Assembly: GCA_014376765.1 (NCBI GenBank)
Contig: JACMQX010000167.1
Coordinates: forward strand, 1-39,819
Source: Ramlibacter sp.
GTDB lineage: Bacteria; Pseudomonadota; Gammaproteobacteria; Burkholderiales; Burkholderiaceae_C
Length of the DNA: 39,819 nt
Direction: 5' to 3'
Shown piece after piece: positions 25,394 to 34,117 of the stretch. How positions within the stretch are numbered: the stretch's first letter is position 1; the number at the start of each line of letters is the position of its first letter. The position numbers and the translations under genes were made by a program. The notes beneath the pieces are model-generated. The model ran no database searches, had not been told where the DNA came from, and saw only the letters and a list, made by a program, of their open reading frames with translations.

Positions 25394-26314
25394 ATGGATG
25401 CACCACAAAAACTGAAGTCTCTTCTCAATCAGCTTAACACGGTGATCGTCGGCAAACCCTCCCAGGTACAGGACTGCGTGGCTTGTTTGCTGGCTGGCGG
25501 CCACCTGCTGATTGAAGACGTGCCAGGGGTGGGCAAGACCACGCTGGCGCATGCGCTGGCCCGCACCTTTGGCCTGCAGTTCTCACGCGTTCAATTCACC
25601 GCCGACCTGATGCCCAGCGACCTCTCGGGCGTGTCCATTTACGAGCGCGGCAAAGAGGCCTTCGTCTTTCACCCCGGCCCGATTTTTGCCCAGGTGCTGC
25701 TGGCAGACGAGATCAACCGCGCCAGCCCCAAGACGCAAAGCGCGCTGCTTGAGGCCATGGAAGAAAAGCAGGTCACGGTTGAAGGCGAGACGCGCGCCCT
25801 GCCCTCGCCCTTTTTTGTAATCGCCACCCAGAACCCGCACGACCAGCTGGGCACCTACGCCCTGCCCGAGTCGCAGCTGGACCGCTTTTTGATGCGCATT
25901 TCCCTCGGCTACCCGGACCGCGCCGCCGAGCGCGAGCTGCTGGCGGGCAATGACCGGCGCGAGATCGTCGACGCCCTGCCCGGCCTGTTGGGCCCCGGCG
26001 AGTTGCTCAGCCTGCAAAAGAGCGTGCTGGCGATCCATGCGGCCGACCCGCTGCTGAACTATGTGCAGGACCTGATCGCCGCCACCCGCGCCGGCCGCTG
26101 GTTTTTGCAGGGCCTCTCGCCGCGCGCGGGCATTGCGGTGTTGCGTGCCGCCAAGGCGCAGGCGCTGCTGAGTGGCCGCGACTATGTAGCGCCTGATGAC
26201 ATCCAGGCCATCTTGCCGCAGACGATTGCGCACCGCCTGATTCCGGTGAGCGATGCAGGACGCGGGCCGGTCGAGCAGGTGCGCGCGATGATTGAAGCGG
26301 TGCCACTTCCATGA
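25394..26314 (+). CDS. MoxR-family AAA+ ATPase
   Basis: Predicted 306-residue AAA+ chaperone-like ATPase. Walker A is VPGVGKTT (residues 43-50), Walker B VLLADEINRASPKTQ, and sensor 1 FFVIATQNPHDQLGTYALPE. The lid domain includes GLSPRAGIAVLRAAKAQALL. MoxR proteins act with DUF58 and transglutaminase-like partners, as encoded downstream, in envelope protein maturation or stress response; the exact client is unknown. First gene of an operon with DUF58, TgpA-like and MltB. Confidence 0.93.
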   Translation: MDAPQKLKSLLNQLNTVIVGKPSQVQDCVACLLAGGHLLIEDVPGVGKTTLAHALARTFGLQFSRVQFTADLMPSDLSGVSIYERGKEAFVFHPGPIFAQVLLADEINRASPKTQSALLEAMEEKQVTVEGETRALPSPFFVIATQNPHDQLGTYALPESQLDRFLMRISLGYPDRAAERELLAGNDRREIVDALPGLLGPGELLSLQKSVLAIHAADPLLNYVQDLIAATRAGRWFLQGLSPRAGIAVLRAAKAQALLSGRDYVAPDDIQAILPQTIAHRLIPVSDAGRGPVEQVRAMIEAVPLP

Positions 26315-26402
26315 AGACGCGCGCTGCCTCCGCCTCACGTCCCCAGCTTGAAGGAGAAGGCGCCTTGCTTCTTCATCCAGTGGGAGAGGGAGCCAGGCAG
26401 CC
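26315..26402. other. Gap between moxR-like and DUF58 genes with a short hairpin
   Basis: This 88-base gap holds a 10-base palindrome AAGGCGCCTT at 26357-26366 flanked by GAAG and CTTC, giving a longer imperfect hairpin, and the GGGAG ribosome binding site of the DUF58 gene. It may tune expression within the operon. No reading frame is evident. Confidence 0.4.
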
Positions 26403-27410
26403 ATGAGCACCAACACTGCCCCACCCGCTTCCTTTATCTGGCTCAGCCCTTTCAGCTTCATCCGCAAGCGCTTCCAGTCATGGTGGCAAAGCCGCCTCCC
26501 CTTAACCGACACCACCACCCTCACCCAGCGCAACGTCTACATCCTGCCCACGCGCCCCGGCTTCATGCTGGCCACCACGCTGCTGGTGCTGCTCGTTGCG
26601 TCCATCAACTACCAGCTGAACCTGGGCTACCTGCTCACCTTCCTGCTGGCGGGCAGCGCGGTGGTCGGCATGCATGTGTGCCACGGCACGCTGCGCGGCA
26701 TCACCATGCACCTGACGCCGCCGGAGCCGCAGTTTGTGGGGGTCAATGCGCCGCTGCAAGTCACCATCATGAGCGACCGCAAGAGCACGCGCTACGGCAT
26801 CGGCATGAGCGTGCTGGAGGCCGCTCACTGGTCCTGGACCGACGTGCCGGCCCAGGGTAGTGCCACGCTGCAGGTGGCCTTCCGGCCCGTGCGGCGCGGT
26901 CTGCATGCCCTGCCCGCGCTGACAGCCGAGACACGCTTCCCGCTTGGCACCTTCCGCGTCTGGACGGTGTGGCGGCCGGCCGCACAAGTGCTGGTTTACC
27001 CCGCACCGGAGTCCTTTGCACCGCCGCTGCCGCCAGGCGAGCCCCGCTCAGGCGGCGCCGCGGCCATACAAAGCCAGACCACAGGCGAGTTCGACGGCGT
27101 GCGGGCTTACCGCCGCGGCGACCCGATGAAACTCGTGGTGTGGAAGAAAGTGGCCAAGGCGATTGCCAGCGGCTCGGACGAACTGGTCAGCCGTGACACG
27201 CAGCAGGCCCAGCGCTACGAACTGTGGCTGGACTTTGCCCAGTGCGGCCATGTGGACACCGAGCACCGCCTCTCGCGCCTGTGCGCGTGGGTGGTGCAGG
27301 CCGACAGGCAGGCGGTGGACTATGGCCTGCGGATGCCCGGCCTCGAAATCCGCCCCGGCCGCGGCGAGGCTCACAAGAAGCGCTGCCTGGAGGCACTGGC
27401 CCTGTGCTGA
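26403..27410 (+). CDS. DUF58 domain-containing membrane protein
   Basis: Predicted 335-residue protein. A basic N-terminus of about 50 residues precedes two membrane helices (about residues 54-90; FMLATTLLVLLVASINYQLN). The DUF58 motif is GVRAYRRGDPMKLVVWKKVA near residues 233-252. The last third has a degenerate von Willebrand A-like fold in homologues. MoxR-DUF58-TgpA clusters are widespread; the DUF58 protein is thought to be the MoxR adaptor at the membrane. Its stop overlaps the GTG start of the next gene. Confidence 0.88.
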   Translation: MSTNTAPPASFIWLSPFSFIRKRFQSWWQSRLPLTDTTTLTQRNVYILPTRPGFMLATTLLVLLVASINYQLNLGYLLTFLLAGSAVVGMHVCHGTLRGITMHLTPPEPQFVGVNAPLQVTIMSDRKSTRYGIGMSVLEAAHWSWTDVPAQGSATLQVAFRPVRRGLHALPALTAETRFPLGTFRVWTVWRPAAQVLVYPAPESFAPPLPPGEPRSGGAAAIQSQTTGEFDGVRAYRRGDPMKLVVWKKVAKAIASGSDELVSRDTQQAQRYELWLDFAQCGHVDTEHRLSRLCAWVVQADRQAVDYGLRMPGLEIRPGRGEAHKKRCLEALALC

Positions 27411-29437
27411 GCGCCCTCCTCACCCGCCTGAACGCGCTGCCCCGCGACACCCGCGACACGCTGTTCCTGCTTGTGGTCGTGGCCTGGGTGGTGATGCCGC
27501 AGGTAAACAACCTGCCATGGTGGTGCACAGGCCTGACGGCCGGGGTGCTGCTGTGGCGCGCGCGGCTGGCCTGGACGTCCAGCCCGCTGCCGGGCAGGTG
27601 GTGGCTGCTGGGGACACTGGCCGTGACCATCGTGGCAACGCTCATCACCCACAAAACGGTGCTGGGCCGCGACGCAGGCGTGACGCTGATTGTGGTGCTG
27701 GTGGCGCTCAAGACCATGGAGCTGCGGGCCCGGCGTGATGCCTTCGTGATCTTCTTCTTGAGCTTCTTCACGATGCTCACCAACTTCTTTTTCTCACAGT
27801 CGCTGCTGACGGCGGCGGCCATGCTGGTGGCGCTGCTGGGCCTGCTCACGGCGCTGGTCAATGCGCACATGCCGGTGGGCAAGCCGCCGCTGTGGCATGC
27901 GGCAAAAATCGCCGGGGGCATGGCGCTGTTGGGCGCACCTGTGATGGCGGTGATGTTCGTCCTGTTCCCGCGAGTCGGGCCGTTGTGGGGGATACCGGGC
28001 GACGCCATGAGCGGGCGCAGCGGCCTGTCAGCCAGCATGAGGGTGGGCAATATAGCCTCGCTGGCGCTGGACGACACGATTGCGATGCGCATCAAGTTTG
28101 AGTCCACCGTGCCCAGGCAAAACCAGCTGTACTTCCGCGGCCCGGTGTTCTCCCGGTTTGACGGACGCGAGTGGCGGCCACTGCGGCTGCAGGGCCCCAA
28201 CCTGCGCAACCAGTTGCCCAGCAACCTGCGCGTGGCAGGCGAACCGGTGAAGTACGAGATCACGCTGGAGCCGACCAACCGGCCCTGGCTCTTTGTCATG
28301 GACGCAGCTGCGCGGGCGCCCGACGCGGCCAATTACACCGTGGCCATGACCTCCGAGCTGCAATGGCTCACCGACCGGCCCGTGACCGACATCCTGCGAT
28401 ACAAGGCCGAAAGCTACACCGACTTCACCTTTGGCTCGCCTCGCTCCGCGCTTCAGGAATACATTGAGTTGCCTGCAGGCTTCAACCCCCGCACGGCTGA
28501 GCTGGCAGCGAAGATGCGCGATGACAACTACGGCAAAGACGCCATTGGCATGGCCACCGCAGCACTGCAGCGCCTGCGTGACGGCGGCTACCTGTACACA
28601 CTGGAGCCCGGCACGTACGGCGAGAACACGGCCGACGAATTCTGGTTTGACCGCAAGGAAGGTTTCTGCGAACACATCGCCTCGGCCTTTGTGATCCTGA
28701 TGCGCAACATGGGCATACCGGCCCGCGTGGTCACCGGCTACCAGGGGGGAGAACGCAACGGGGTGGACGGCTTCTGGGTGGTGCGCCAGAGTGACGCGCA
28801 TGCCTGGGCCGAGATCTGGCAGCAGGGCCGGGGCTGGGTGCGGGTGGACCCGACCGCGGCCGTCTCGCCAGGGCGCATCGGCTCGCTGCAGCGGCTGCAG
28901 TTACCGCAGGGCGTCATCGCGTCAGCCATTGGCAGCGTGAGCCCCGACCTGGCAGCGAGCCTGCGCGCGGGCTGGGAAGCGCTCAACAACGGCTGGAACC
29001 AGTGGGTGCTCAACTACACGCAAAGCAGGCAGCTCAATTTGCTCAAGGACATCGGCTTTGAGTCGCCCAGCTGGGAGGACCTGAGCTATGTGCTGATCGG
29101 CCTCATCGTCTTCGTCAGCCTGTGCGGCGCGGCGTGGACGCTGTGGGAACGCAGCCGCCACGACCCCTGGCTGAGGCTGCTCTGGCATGCGCGGCGCGAG
29201 TTGCACAAGGCCGGGCTTGATGTACCCGCCACCACACCGCCACGGCAGATGGCCAATGCGGCTACCGAACGTTTTGGTGCAGCTGCTGCGGCCTTGCGCG
29301 ACTGGCTGCTGCGGCTGGAAGCGCTGCGCTACGCGCCGCCGGGCCGGCAAGCCGGCAGCCTCGCCTCGCTGCAACGCGACTTCAAACAACTGGCCTGGCC
29401 CAAAGCCGGGCCGCAACGGACAGTACCCCGTACGTGA
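27404..29437 (+). CDS. TgpA-like membrane transglutaminase (DUF3488/DUF4129)
   Basis: Predicted 677-residue inner-membrane protein. The N-terminal 180 residues contain several membrane helices (DUF3488), then a periplasmic transglutaminase-like domain with catalytic Cys422 (KEGFCEHIASAFVILMRNMG), His466 (SDAHAWAEIW) and Asp482 (WVRVDPTAAV). One more membrane helix (YVLIGLIVFVSLCGAAWTLW) and a cytoplasmic DUF4129 tail follow. All three triad residues are intact. The frame is open upstream to 27224, but that part is antisense-like within DUF58. The GTG at 27404, seven bases before the DUF58 stop ends, gives the normal family length. TgpA is a periplasmic enzyme needed for viability in P. aeruginosa. 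Confidence 0.88.
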   Translation: MLSALLTRLNALPRDTRDTLFLLVVVAWVVMPQVNNLPWWCTGLTAGVLLWRARLAWTSSPLPGRWWLLGTLAVTIVATLITHKTVLGRDAGVTLIVVLVALKTMELRARRDAFVIFFLSFFTMLTNFFFSQSLLTAAAMLVALLGLLTALVNAHMPVGKPPLWHAAKIAGGMALLGAPVMAVMFVLFPRVGPLWGIPGDAMSGRSGLSASMRVGNIASLALDDTIAMRIKFESTVPRQNQLYFRGPVFSRFDGREWRPLRLQGPNLRNQLPSNLRVAGEPVKYEITLEPTNRPWLFVMDAAARAPDAANYTVAMTSELQWLTDRPVTDILRYKAESYTDFTFGSPRSALQEYIELPAGFNPRTAELAAKMRDDNYGKDAIGMATAALQRLRDGGYLYTLEPGTYGENTADEFWFDRKEGFCEHIASAFVILMRNMGIPARVVTGYQGGERNGVDGFWVVRQSDAHAWAEIWQQGRGWVRVDPTAAVSPGRIGSLQRLQLPQGVIASAIGSVSPDLAASLRAGWEALNNGWNQWVLNYTQSRQLNLLKDIGFESPSWEDLSYVLIGLIVFVSLCGAAWTLWERSRHDPWLRLLWHARRELHKAGLDVPATTPPRQMANAATERFGAAAAALRDWLLRLEALRYAPPGRQAGSLASLQRDFKQLAWPKAGPQRTVPRT

Positions 29438-30522
29438 ACAACTCTTTCTCCCGACATGTCTTTTTGCCTGTGTTGTTGGTTGCCTGCGGGCTGGCCACTG
29501 CAGCGCAGGCCCAGCAACCCGCCAAAAGCAAAACCGCCACGGTTAAAAAGCAGCCCAGCCAGGGGCCGGCCTACGCTACGCGCGAGGAGGTCATGCGCGA
29601 GGCGGACGACATCGCCACGCGGCGCGACCTCAATCGCGATTGGGTGCGCCAGACCATTGGCCAGGCGCGCTACATGCCGGTGGTGTCACGCCTGATGCTG
29701 CCGGCGCCGGCGGGCACGATCAAGAACTGGCGGGTGTACCGCAGCCGCTTCATCGACAACTTCCGCATCAATGCCGGTGTGCGCTTCTGGCAGGACAACC
29801 GGGCGGCGCTGGAACGGGCCGAGCGCGACTACGGTGTGCCGGCGGAGATCATCGTTGGCATCATCGGTGTGGAGAGCATTTACGGCCAGCAGATGGGCAC
29901 TTACCGCGTGATTGATGCGCTGGCCACGCTGTCGTTTGATTTTCCTGATGCGCACCCGCGCGCCGCTGCCCGCCGGGAATTTTTCCGTGGCGAGCTTGAA
30001 CAATTTCTCAGCTGGAAAAGCCGCACCGGCGAAGACCCGCTGCTGCCGCTGGGCAGTTATGCCGGGGCCATGGGCATGCCGCAGTTCATGCCCTCCAGCC
30101 TGGTGAAGTACGCGGTGGACTTTGACGGCGATGGCCGCATTGACCTGGCCGCGAGCCCGGTAGACGTGATCGGCTCGGTGGCCAGCTATTTCAAGGGTTT
30201 CGACTGGAAGCCCGGCATGCCGACGCACTACGCGGTGAGCCTTGAAGGCACTCAGGCCGACAAGGACCTGCTGCTGGTACCGGACATCCTGCCGACTTTC
30301 AGCGCCGCAACTTTTGCCGCCCGTGGCGCCGTGCTGCCGGCCGAGGGGCAGGCCCACAAGGGGCCGCTCGCGCTGGTCGAGCTGTTCAACGGCGGGGCCG
30401 AGCCGCTGTACATCGCGGGCACTGAAAATTTCTATACGATCACTCGCTACAACTGGTCCAGCTACTACGCCTTGTCGGTGATTGAGTTGGGGCGGGAGGT
30501 GAAGTTGGCGATGGGGCGGTAG
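29434..30522 (+). CDS. mltB: Membrane-bound lytic murein transglycosylase B
   Basis: Predicted 362-residue peptidoglycan-cleaving enzyme. The N-terminus MNNSFSRHVFLPVLLVACGL has a lipobox LVAC (Cys18), so it is probably an outer-membrane lipoprotein. The catalytic glutamate is in IIGVESIYGQQMG (Glu147). Further MltB motifs are YAGAMGMPQFMPSSLVKYAV and DFDGDGRIDLAASPVDVIGS. The C-terminus YNWSSYYALSVIELG is typical. It uses GTG as start, overlapping the TgpA-like stop as GTGA, so wall cleavage is translationally coupled to the MoxR/TgpA cluster. Confidence 0.92.
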   Translation: MNNSFSRHVFLPVLLVACGLATAAQAQQPAKSKTATVKKQPSQGPAYATREEVMREADDIATRRDLNRDWVRQTIGQARYMPVVSRLMLPAPAGTIKNWRVYRSRFIDNFRINAGVRFWQDNRAALERAERDYGVPAEIIVGIIGVESIYGQQMGTYRVIDALATLSFDFPDAHPRAAARREFFRGELEQFLSWKSRTGEDPLLPLGSYAGAMGMPQFMPSSLVKYAVDFDGDGRIDLAASPVDVIGSVASYFKGFDWKPGMPTHYAVSLEGTQADKDLLLVPDILPTFSAATFAARGAVLPAEGQAHKGPLALVELFNGGAEPLYIAGTENFYTITRYNWSSYYALSVIELGREVKLAMGR

Positions 30523-30525
30523 GCG

Positions 30526-30630
30526 ATGGCAACGCCTGCGGCGCTGAACGCTGCCAAACGCGCTTTCAACGCGATGATGACGATGAAGAAGATTGATATC
30601 GCCGCGATGGAAATAGCCCGGCGCGGCTGA
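30526..30630 (+). pseudogene. 34-codon remnant resembling the C-terminus of a PhnB/VOC-family protein
   Basis: A short frame starting 4 bases after the MltB stop encodes a 34-residue peptide containing AFNAMMTMKKIDIAAMEIA. This resembles the last helix of small VOC-fold proteins of the PhnB/3-demethylubiquinone methyltransferase-like type, which typically end in a segment like AMxxMxKIDIAAL. Nothing upstream (inside mltB) or downstream continues the fold, so it looks like a 3' fragment left after a deletion. No ribosome binding site is obvious. The match is from memory of the family. Confidence 0.5.
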
Positions 30631-30738
30631 AGCAAGAGGGCTCTTCGCCTTCAGGAAAGGCTCTAAAGCCCGGTCTTCAACAGGCGTGAAAGGATGGCGG
30701 CCGAAGGCAGGCGCCCTTCCTGCTGTTGCGTGCAGGCC

Positions 30739-31200
30739 TCAAGCCCGCAACCCCGGCGCGGCATATGCATCCGACGGGGTAGAGCCGGCTGCGGTCTGCG
30801 CCACGGCCACGATGCCCTGCCACATCTGGCCGCCATGCCGCGCCACATCCGAGATGCCCTGCCACAGCTCCTGCGCCGTCATGGATTCCTGCAGGCGTAC
30901 GCGCATGGTGATGATCACATCGTCTGACGCGGGGTACAGGCTGAACACGCATTCGCCGCCGTAGCCGCTCACGTAGTTCGCTTCCAGAATGGCGCGGCTC
31001 AGGTCCTGGCCTTCGGACGGCAATGTGCCCAGGCGCATGCGCACTTGCAGCAGGTCCGCGTCATACGCGGGCTCATGCTCAAGCACCGTGTCAAGCTCGC
31101 CGACCTTCACGCGGCCGTGCTCCACGAGGCCTGAGGGATCGGTCATGCCTGCGACGTGGGCGAGGTCGTGCAAAAGGTGCTGGTATTGGTCAGAGGTCAT
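30739..31200 (-). CDS. CesT-family type III secretion chaperone-like protein
   Basis: Predicted 153-residue small protein resembling CesT/SycE-type class I chaperones. It starts with a helix (TSDQYQHLLHDLAHVAGMTD), then strands with LLQVRMRLGTLPSEGQDLSR and ILEANYVSGYGGECVFSLYP, then DDVIITMRVRLQESMTAQEL and a long helix. Such chaperones bind secreted effectors before export. The frame is open upstream to 31401, but the ATG at 31200 has AGGAAAG upstream and matches the usual length of 130-160 residues. No effector or secretion apparatus gene is adjacent; the only effector-like gene in the window is the NEL-domain LRR protein 18 kb away. Confidence 0.75.
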   Translation of the reverse strand: MTSDQYQHLLHDLAHVAGMTDPSGLVEHGRVKVGELDTVLEHEPAYDADLLQVRMRLGTLPSEGQDLSRAILEANYVSGYGGECVFSLYPASDDVIITMRVRLQESMTAQELWQGISDVARHGGQMWQGIVAVAQTAAGSTPSDAYAAPGLRA

Positions 31201-31309
31201 GGGGGTTCTTTCCTGGCGCAGGCTAAGGCTGCGGGCCAGACTAGGTGGCGCCCCCACCTCTTTTGTTCCGCCAGCAGGCCACTTCGTGCCGGTGGCTGGC
31301 GCGTGCGGC

Positions 31310-32377
31310 TTACCTGCGCGGTGCGGCTTGCAAAAGCTCGGCCAGCGCCTGTTTCCAGAACCGGGCCTGGCCCGTGGTGCCGTGCCCTGCAGTCTGCTCA
31401 CTGCCGGGAATGAGCAGGTAGCGGGCGTTCTTCACGCGCTTCAGCTCGCGGTCCATGATGCCGGTCTCTGGCGGGTTGCGCTCGTCGTCGGCCGCGTTCA
31501 CCACCAGCACCGCCGCCTGGATCTGTTCAAGCCCGGCGGAGGCGTTGTAGTCGCGTGACGCATCCCACTGGTAGAGAAAGTCGTTTGCGTCAGCGGTGAA
31601 GGGGCCCTTGAGCCGCTGATCCAGGTACTTGTCGGCCTGCTCACGGGTGGGCGCCGCTTTGTACAGCGCCTGGCTGCCGCCGTTGGTGGCGATTGAATAG
31701 AACACCGCAGAGAACTGCACGCTGGGCGGCTGCACGGTGTAGTTGCCTTTGTTCCAGGCCGGGTCGTTGCGGATGGAGTCAGTGATGAGCCGGCGCAGCA
31801 TCCAGTTGCGGCTGGACATCTCGCTGGGCTGCGACGCCATGGGCACGATCGCGTCCATGTAGTCCGGGTACTTCTGGCCCCACATCCAGGTCTGCATGCC
31901 GCCCATGGAGTTGCCGACGATCACGCGCAGATGCCTGACGCCCAGGTGCTCTTTCAGGAGCCGGTACTGCGCCTGAACCATGTCCTCGTAGTTGTATTTG
32001 GGAAAGGCTGCGCGCATGCTGTCCGAGGGCTTGGATGATTTGCCGTGGCCCAGGGCGTCAGGGATGATGATGAAATAACGGCTGGCATCCAGCGGCTGGC
32101 CAGCCCCGAAAAGTTCACCCCCAAAGCCCGCGCCCAGCACGCTTGTGGCATTGCCCGCCGTGCCGTGCAGGATGAGCACCGGCTCGCCACCCGGCGCACC
32201 TACGGTGGTGTAGGCCAGCCGGACCTCGGGCATCACTTCGCCGGTGTGAAAGCGGAAATCGCGGGCGACCCAGCTGCCCTCTTTTGGCGCTGGAAAGTCG
32301 GCTGCATTTGCCATGAGCGACAGCAGCGCAATGGCTGCACCCGCTGCGGCGCGGACGAGGTAGTTGAGCTTGTTCAT
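31310..32377 (-). CDS. Exported alpha/beta hydrolase of the homoserine O-acetyltransferase (MetX)-like family
   Basis: Predicted 355-residue alpha/beta hydrolase. An N-terminal signal peptide (MNKLNYLVRAAAGAAIALLS, ending MANA-A) points to the periplasm, unlike cytosolic MetX. The nucleophile serine is in VIVGNSMGGMQTW, the oxyanion region in VLILHGTAGNATS, and the catalytic histidine probably in TAGHGTTGQARF. MetX-like features include IPDALGHGKSSKPSD. The frame is open upstream to 32467, but the ATG at 32377 begins at the signal peptide. With this location a biosynthetic methionine role is unlikely; a hydrolase or acyltransferase on an external substrate is more plausible. Confidence 0.85.
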   Translation of the reverse strand: MNKLNYLVRAAAGAAIALLSLMANAADFPAPKEGSWVARDFRFHTGEVMPEVRLAYTTVGAPGGEPVLILHGTAGNATSVLGAGFGGELFGAGQPLDASRYFIIIPDALGHGKSSKPSDSMRAAFPKYNYEDMVQAQYRLLKEHLGVRHLRVIVGNSMGGMQTWMWGQKYPDYMDAIVPMASQPSEMSSRNWMLRRLITDSIRNDPAWNKGNYTVQPPSVQFSAVFYSIATNGGSQALYKAAPTREQADKYLDQRLKGPFTADANDFLYQWDASRDYNASAGLEQIQAAVLVVNAADDERNPPETGIMDRELKRVKNARYLLIPGSEQTAGHGTTGQARFWKQALAELLQAAPRR

Positions 32378-32463
32378 GTGGATGTTTGAGTTGTGTGTTG
32401 AAGATGCCAGTGCGATCTTCACACGGGGTATCCGGCATGCCACCTGCCGGTTACCCGGATGCA

Positions 32464-34101
32464 TCAAGGATTTTTAGACGCCTGAATCGCCTTGAGCGCT
32501 TCAACGACGCGCGCCATTTGCGCCGCCTTCGCCTCCCCATGGCTGCGGCGCACCAGCTTCATGGTCGGGTACCAGGGCGAGTCGTCGCGCTCCAGCAGCC
32601 AGCGCCAGTCGGGGTTGGGCGGCAGGATGAGCCAGATGGGCTTGCCAAGTGCTCCGGCCAGGTGCGCAACGGCGGAGTCAATGCAGATGACGAGATCCAG
32701 GTTTGCGATCATCGCTGCGCTGTCCCCAAAGTCTCCCCACTCCGCGGTGAAGTCCACCATCTGGGTGTCGTCAAGCACCACATCGGTGAAGCGCCCGCCA
32801 TCGCCCTTTTGCAAACTGAAGCACTGCACGCCTGGCATGCCGGTGATGCCGCCAAAGGCCGACAGCGGCATGCTGCGGTTGTTGTCGTTGAAATGGATGT
32901 GGTGGCCGGCCCAGGCGATGCCGACCTTGAGTTTGCCGTCCGGGGACTTCAGTCTGGCCTTCCACGCGGCGGCCTGCTTCGCCGGGGCTTGCAGGTACGG
33001 CACCTCGCGCGGCATCGCCTGCCCGGTGGTGCCGTAGTGCATGGGCAAGTCCAACAGCGCCACGTGGTAGTCCGCCACGATGTTGCGCCCCGGCGGTATG
33101 ACGGTGACGCCCTGCATGCTGTCCACCAGCGAGGCCAGCTCGGGCTGGATGCTGCAGTACACCGTTGCGCCCTCCTCCTGCATCACGCGGGCATAGCGGA
33201 TGAAGTGGATCACGTCGCCCAGGCCTTGCTCGGCATAGATCACGATGCGGCGGCCCTTGAGCGGCTGCGTGTGCGGGCCCTGCCACTCCATCTCGGGGCG
33301 GTAAAAATCGGGGCGGTTGAAGTTGCCTGTGTCGTCCCAGCGCCGCTTGTAGACGCGCCAGCCGCCTTCGAACCTGCCGGCCAGAAGCAGCAGCACGGCC
33401 AGGTTGATGTGGGCCGTCGGGAAGTCGGGCTGGAGCTCAAGGGCCCGCAGCAAATGCACCTCAGCTTCCTCCAGCCGGTTGAGGTGGTGCAATGCCGAGC
33501 CGAGGATGCATTCGGTAAAGGCATGGTCCGGCTGCAGTTCATGGGCGCGCCGCGCGTGCTTGAGCGAGCCTTCATGGTCCTCCAGCCGCCACAGCAGGCT
33601 GCCCAGGTTCATGTGGGCCTCAAGGTAATCAGGCTTGACAGCAAGCGCGGCCTTGTAACTGGCGGCAGCCTCCGCCAGGCTGTAGGTGTGCTCCAGGCAT
33701 ATGCCGTGGTGCAGCAGGTTCCGGGTGTTGCGGGGGTCCGGCGGCACGAGCGCCTGGTAGATGGCGAGGGCCTCGCCATGGCGTTTGCGGTCAAGGCAAT
33801 ACTCCGCCAGTGCCGTGAGTAGCAAGGCGGCGCCAGGGTTGGCCGCCAGGCCCAGGCGCAAGGCGGGCTCCACTTCAGCCTCACGGCCTTGGTCGGCAAG
33901 CAGCTGCGCAAGCTGGGTCCAGAGCTCTGGATGCTGGGGCGCAATGCGGCAGGCATCGCTTTGCCAGGCGACGGCGCTGATGCCGTCCTCCATTGCCAGA
34001 CAGACCTTGACCAGCGCCAGGCGGGTGTCCACCGACGCCGGGTTTTGCTTCAGCGCCGCACCGAGTCGGGCAAAGGTTTCGCGTGCGTGCTCAAGGTCCA
34101 T
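32464..34101 (-). CDS. TPR protein with glycosyltransferase-9-like C-terminal domain (copy 2)
   Basis: Predicted 545-residue protein. Residues 1 to about 260 contain tandem tetratricopeptide repeats (for example LEAHMNLGSLLWRLEDHEGS and LLRALELQPDFPTAHINLAV). The C-terminal half resembles a heptosyltransferase/GT9-like or GT41-like fold: GRRIVIYAEQGLGDVIHFIR, KVGIAWAGHHIHFNDNNRSM and LDLVICIDSAVAHLAGALGK, followed by PPNPDWRWLLERDDSPWYP. Function is probably glycosyl transfer onto a protein or glycan; the acceptor is unknown. It is a tandem paralogue of the gene 16 bases upstream, with about 50 fewer N-terminal residues. Confidence 0.8.
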   Translation of the reverse strand: MDLEHARETFARLGAALKQNPASVDTRLALVKVCLAMEDGISAVAWQSDACRIAPQHPELWTQLAQLLADQGREAEVEPALRLGLAANPGAALLLTALAEYCLDRKRHGEALAIYQALVPPDPRNTRNLLHHGICLEHTYSLAEAAASYKAALAVKPDYLEAHMNLGSLLWRLEDHEGSLKHARRAHELQPDHAFTECILGSALHHLNRLEEAEVHLLRALELQPDFPTAHINLAVLLLLAGRFEGGWRVYKRRWDDTGNFNRPDFYRPEMEWQGPHTQPLKGRRIVIYAEQGLGDVIHFIRYARVMQEEGATVYCSIQPELASLVDSMQGVTVIPPGRNIVADYHVALLDLPMHYGTTGQAMPREVPYLQAPAKQAAAWKARLKSPDGKLKVGIAWAGHHIHFNDNNRSMPLSAFGGITGMPGVQCFSLQKGDGGRFTDVVLDDTQMVDFTAEWGDFGDSAAMIANLDLVICIDSAVAHLAGALGKPIWLILPPNPDWRWLLERDDSPWYPTMKLVRRSHGEAKAAQMARVVEALKAIQASKNP

Positions 34102-34117
34102 GCGGCCCGCCTTCAGT

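Noticed and set aside
27224-27403. 60-residue N-terminal extension of the TgpA-like frame
   Set aside because: Lies entirely within the DUF58 gene in another frame and lacks membrane or family character; the overlapping GTG at 27404 fits the family.
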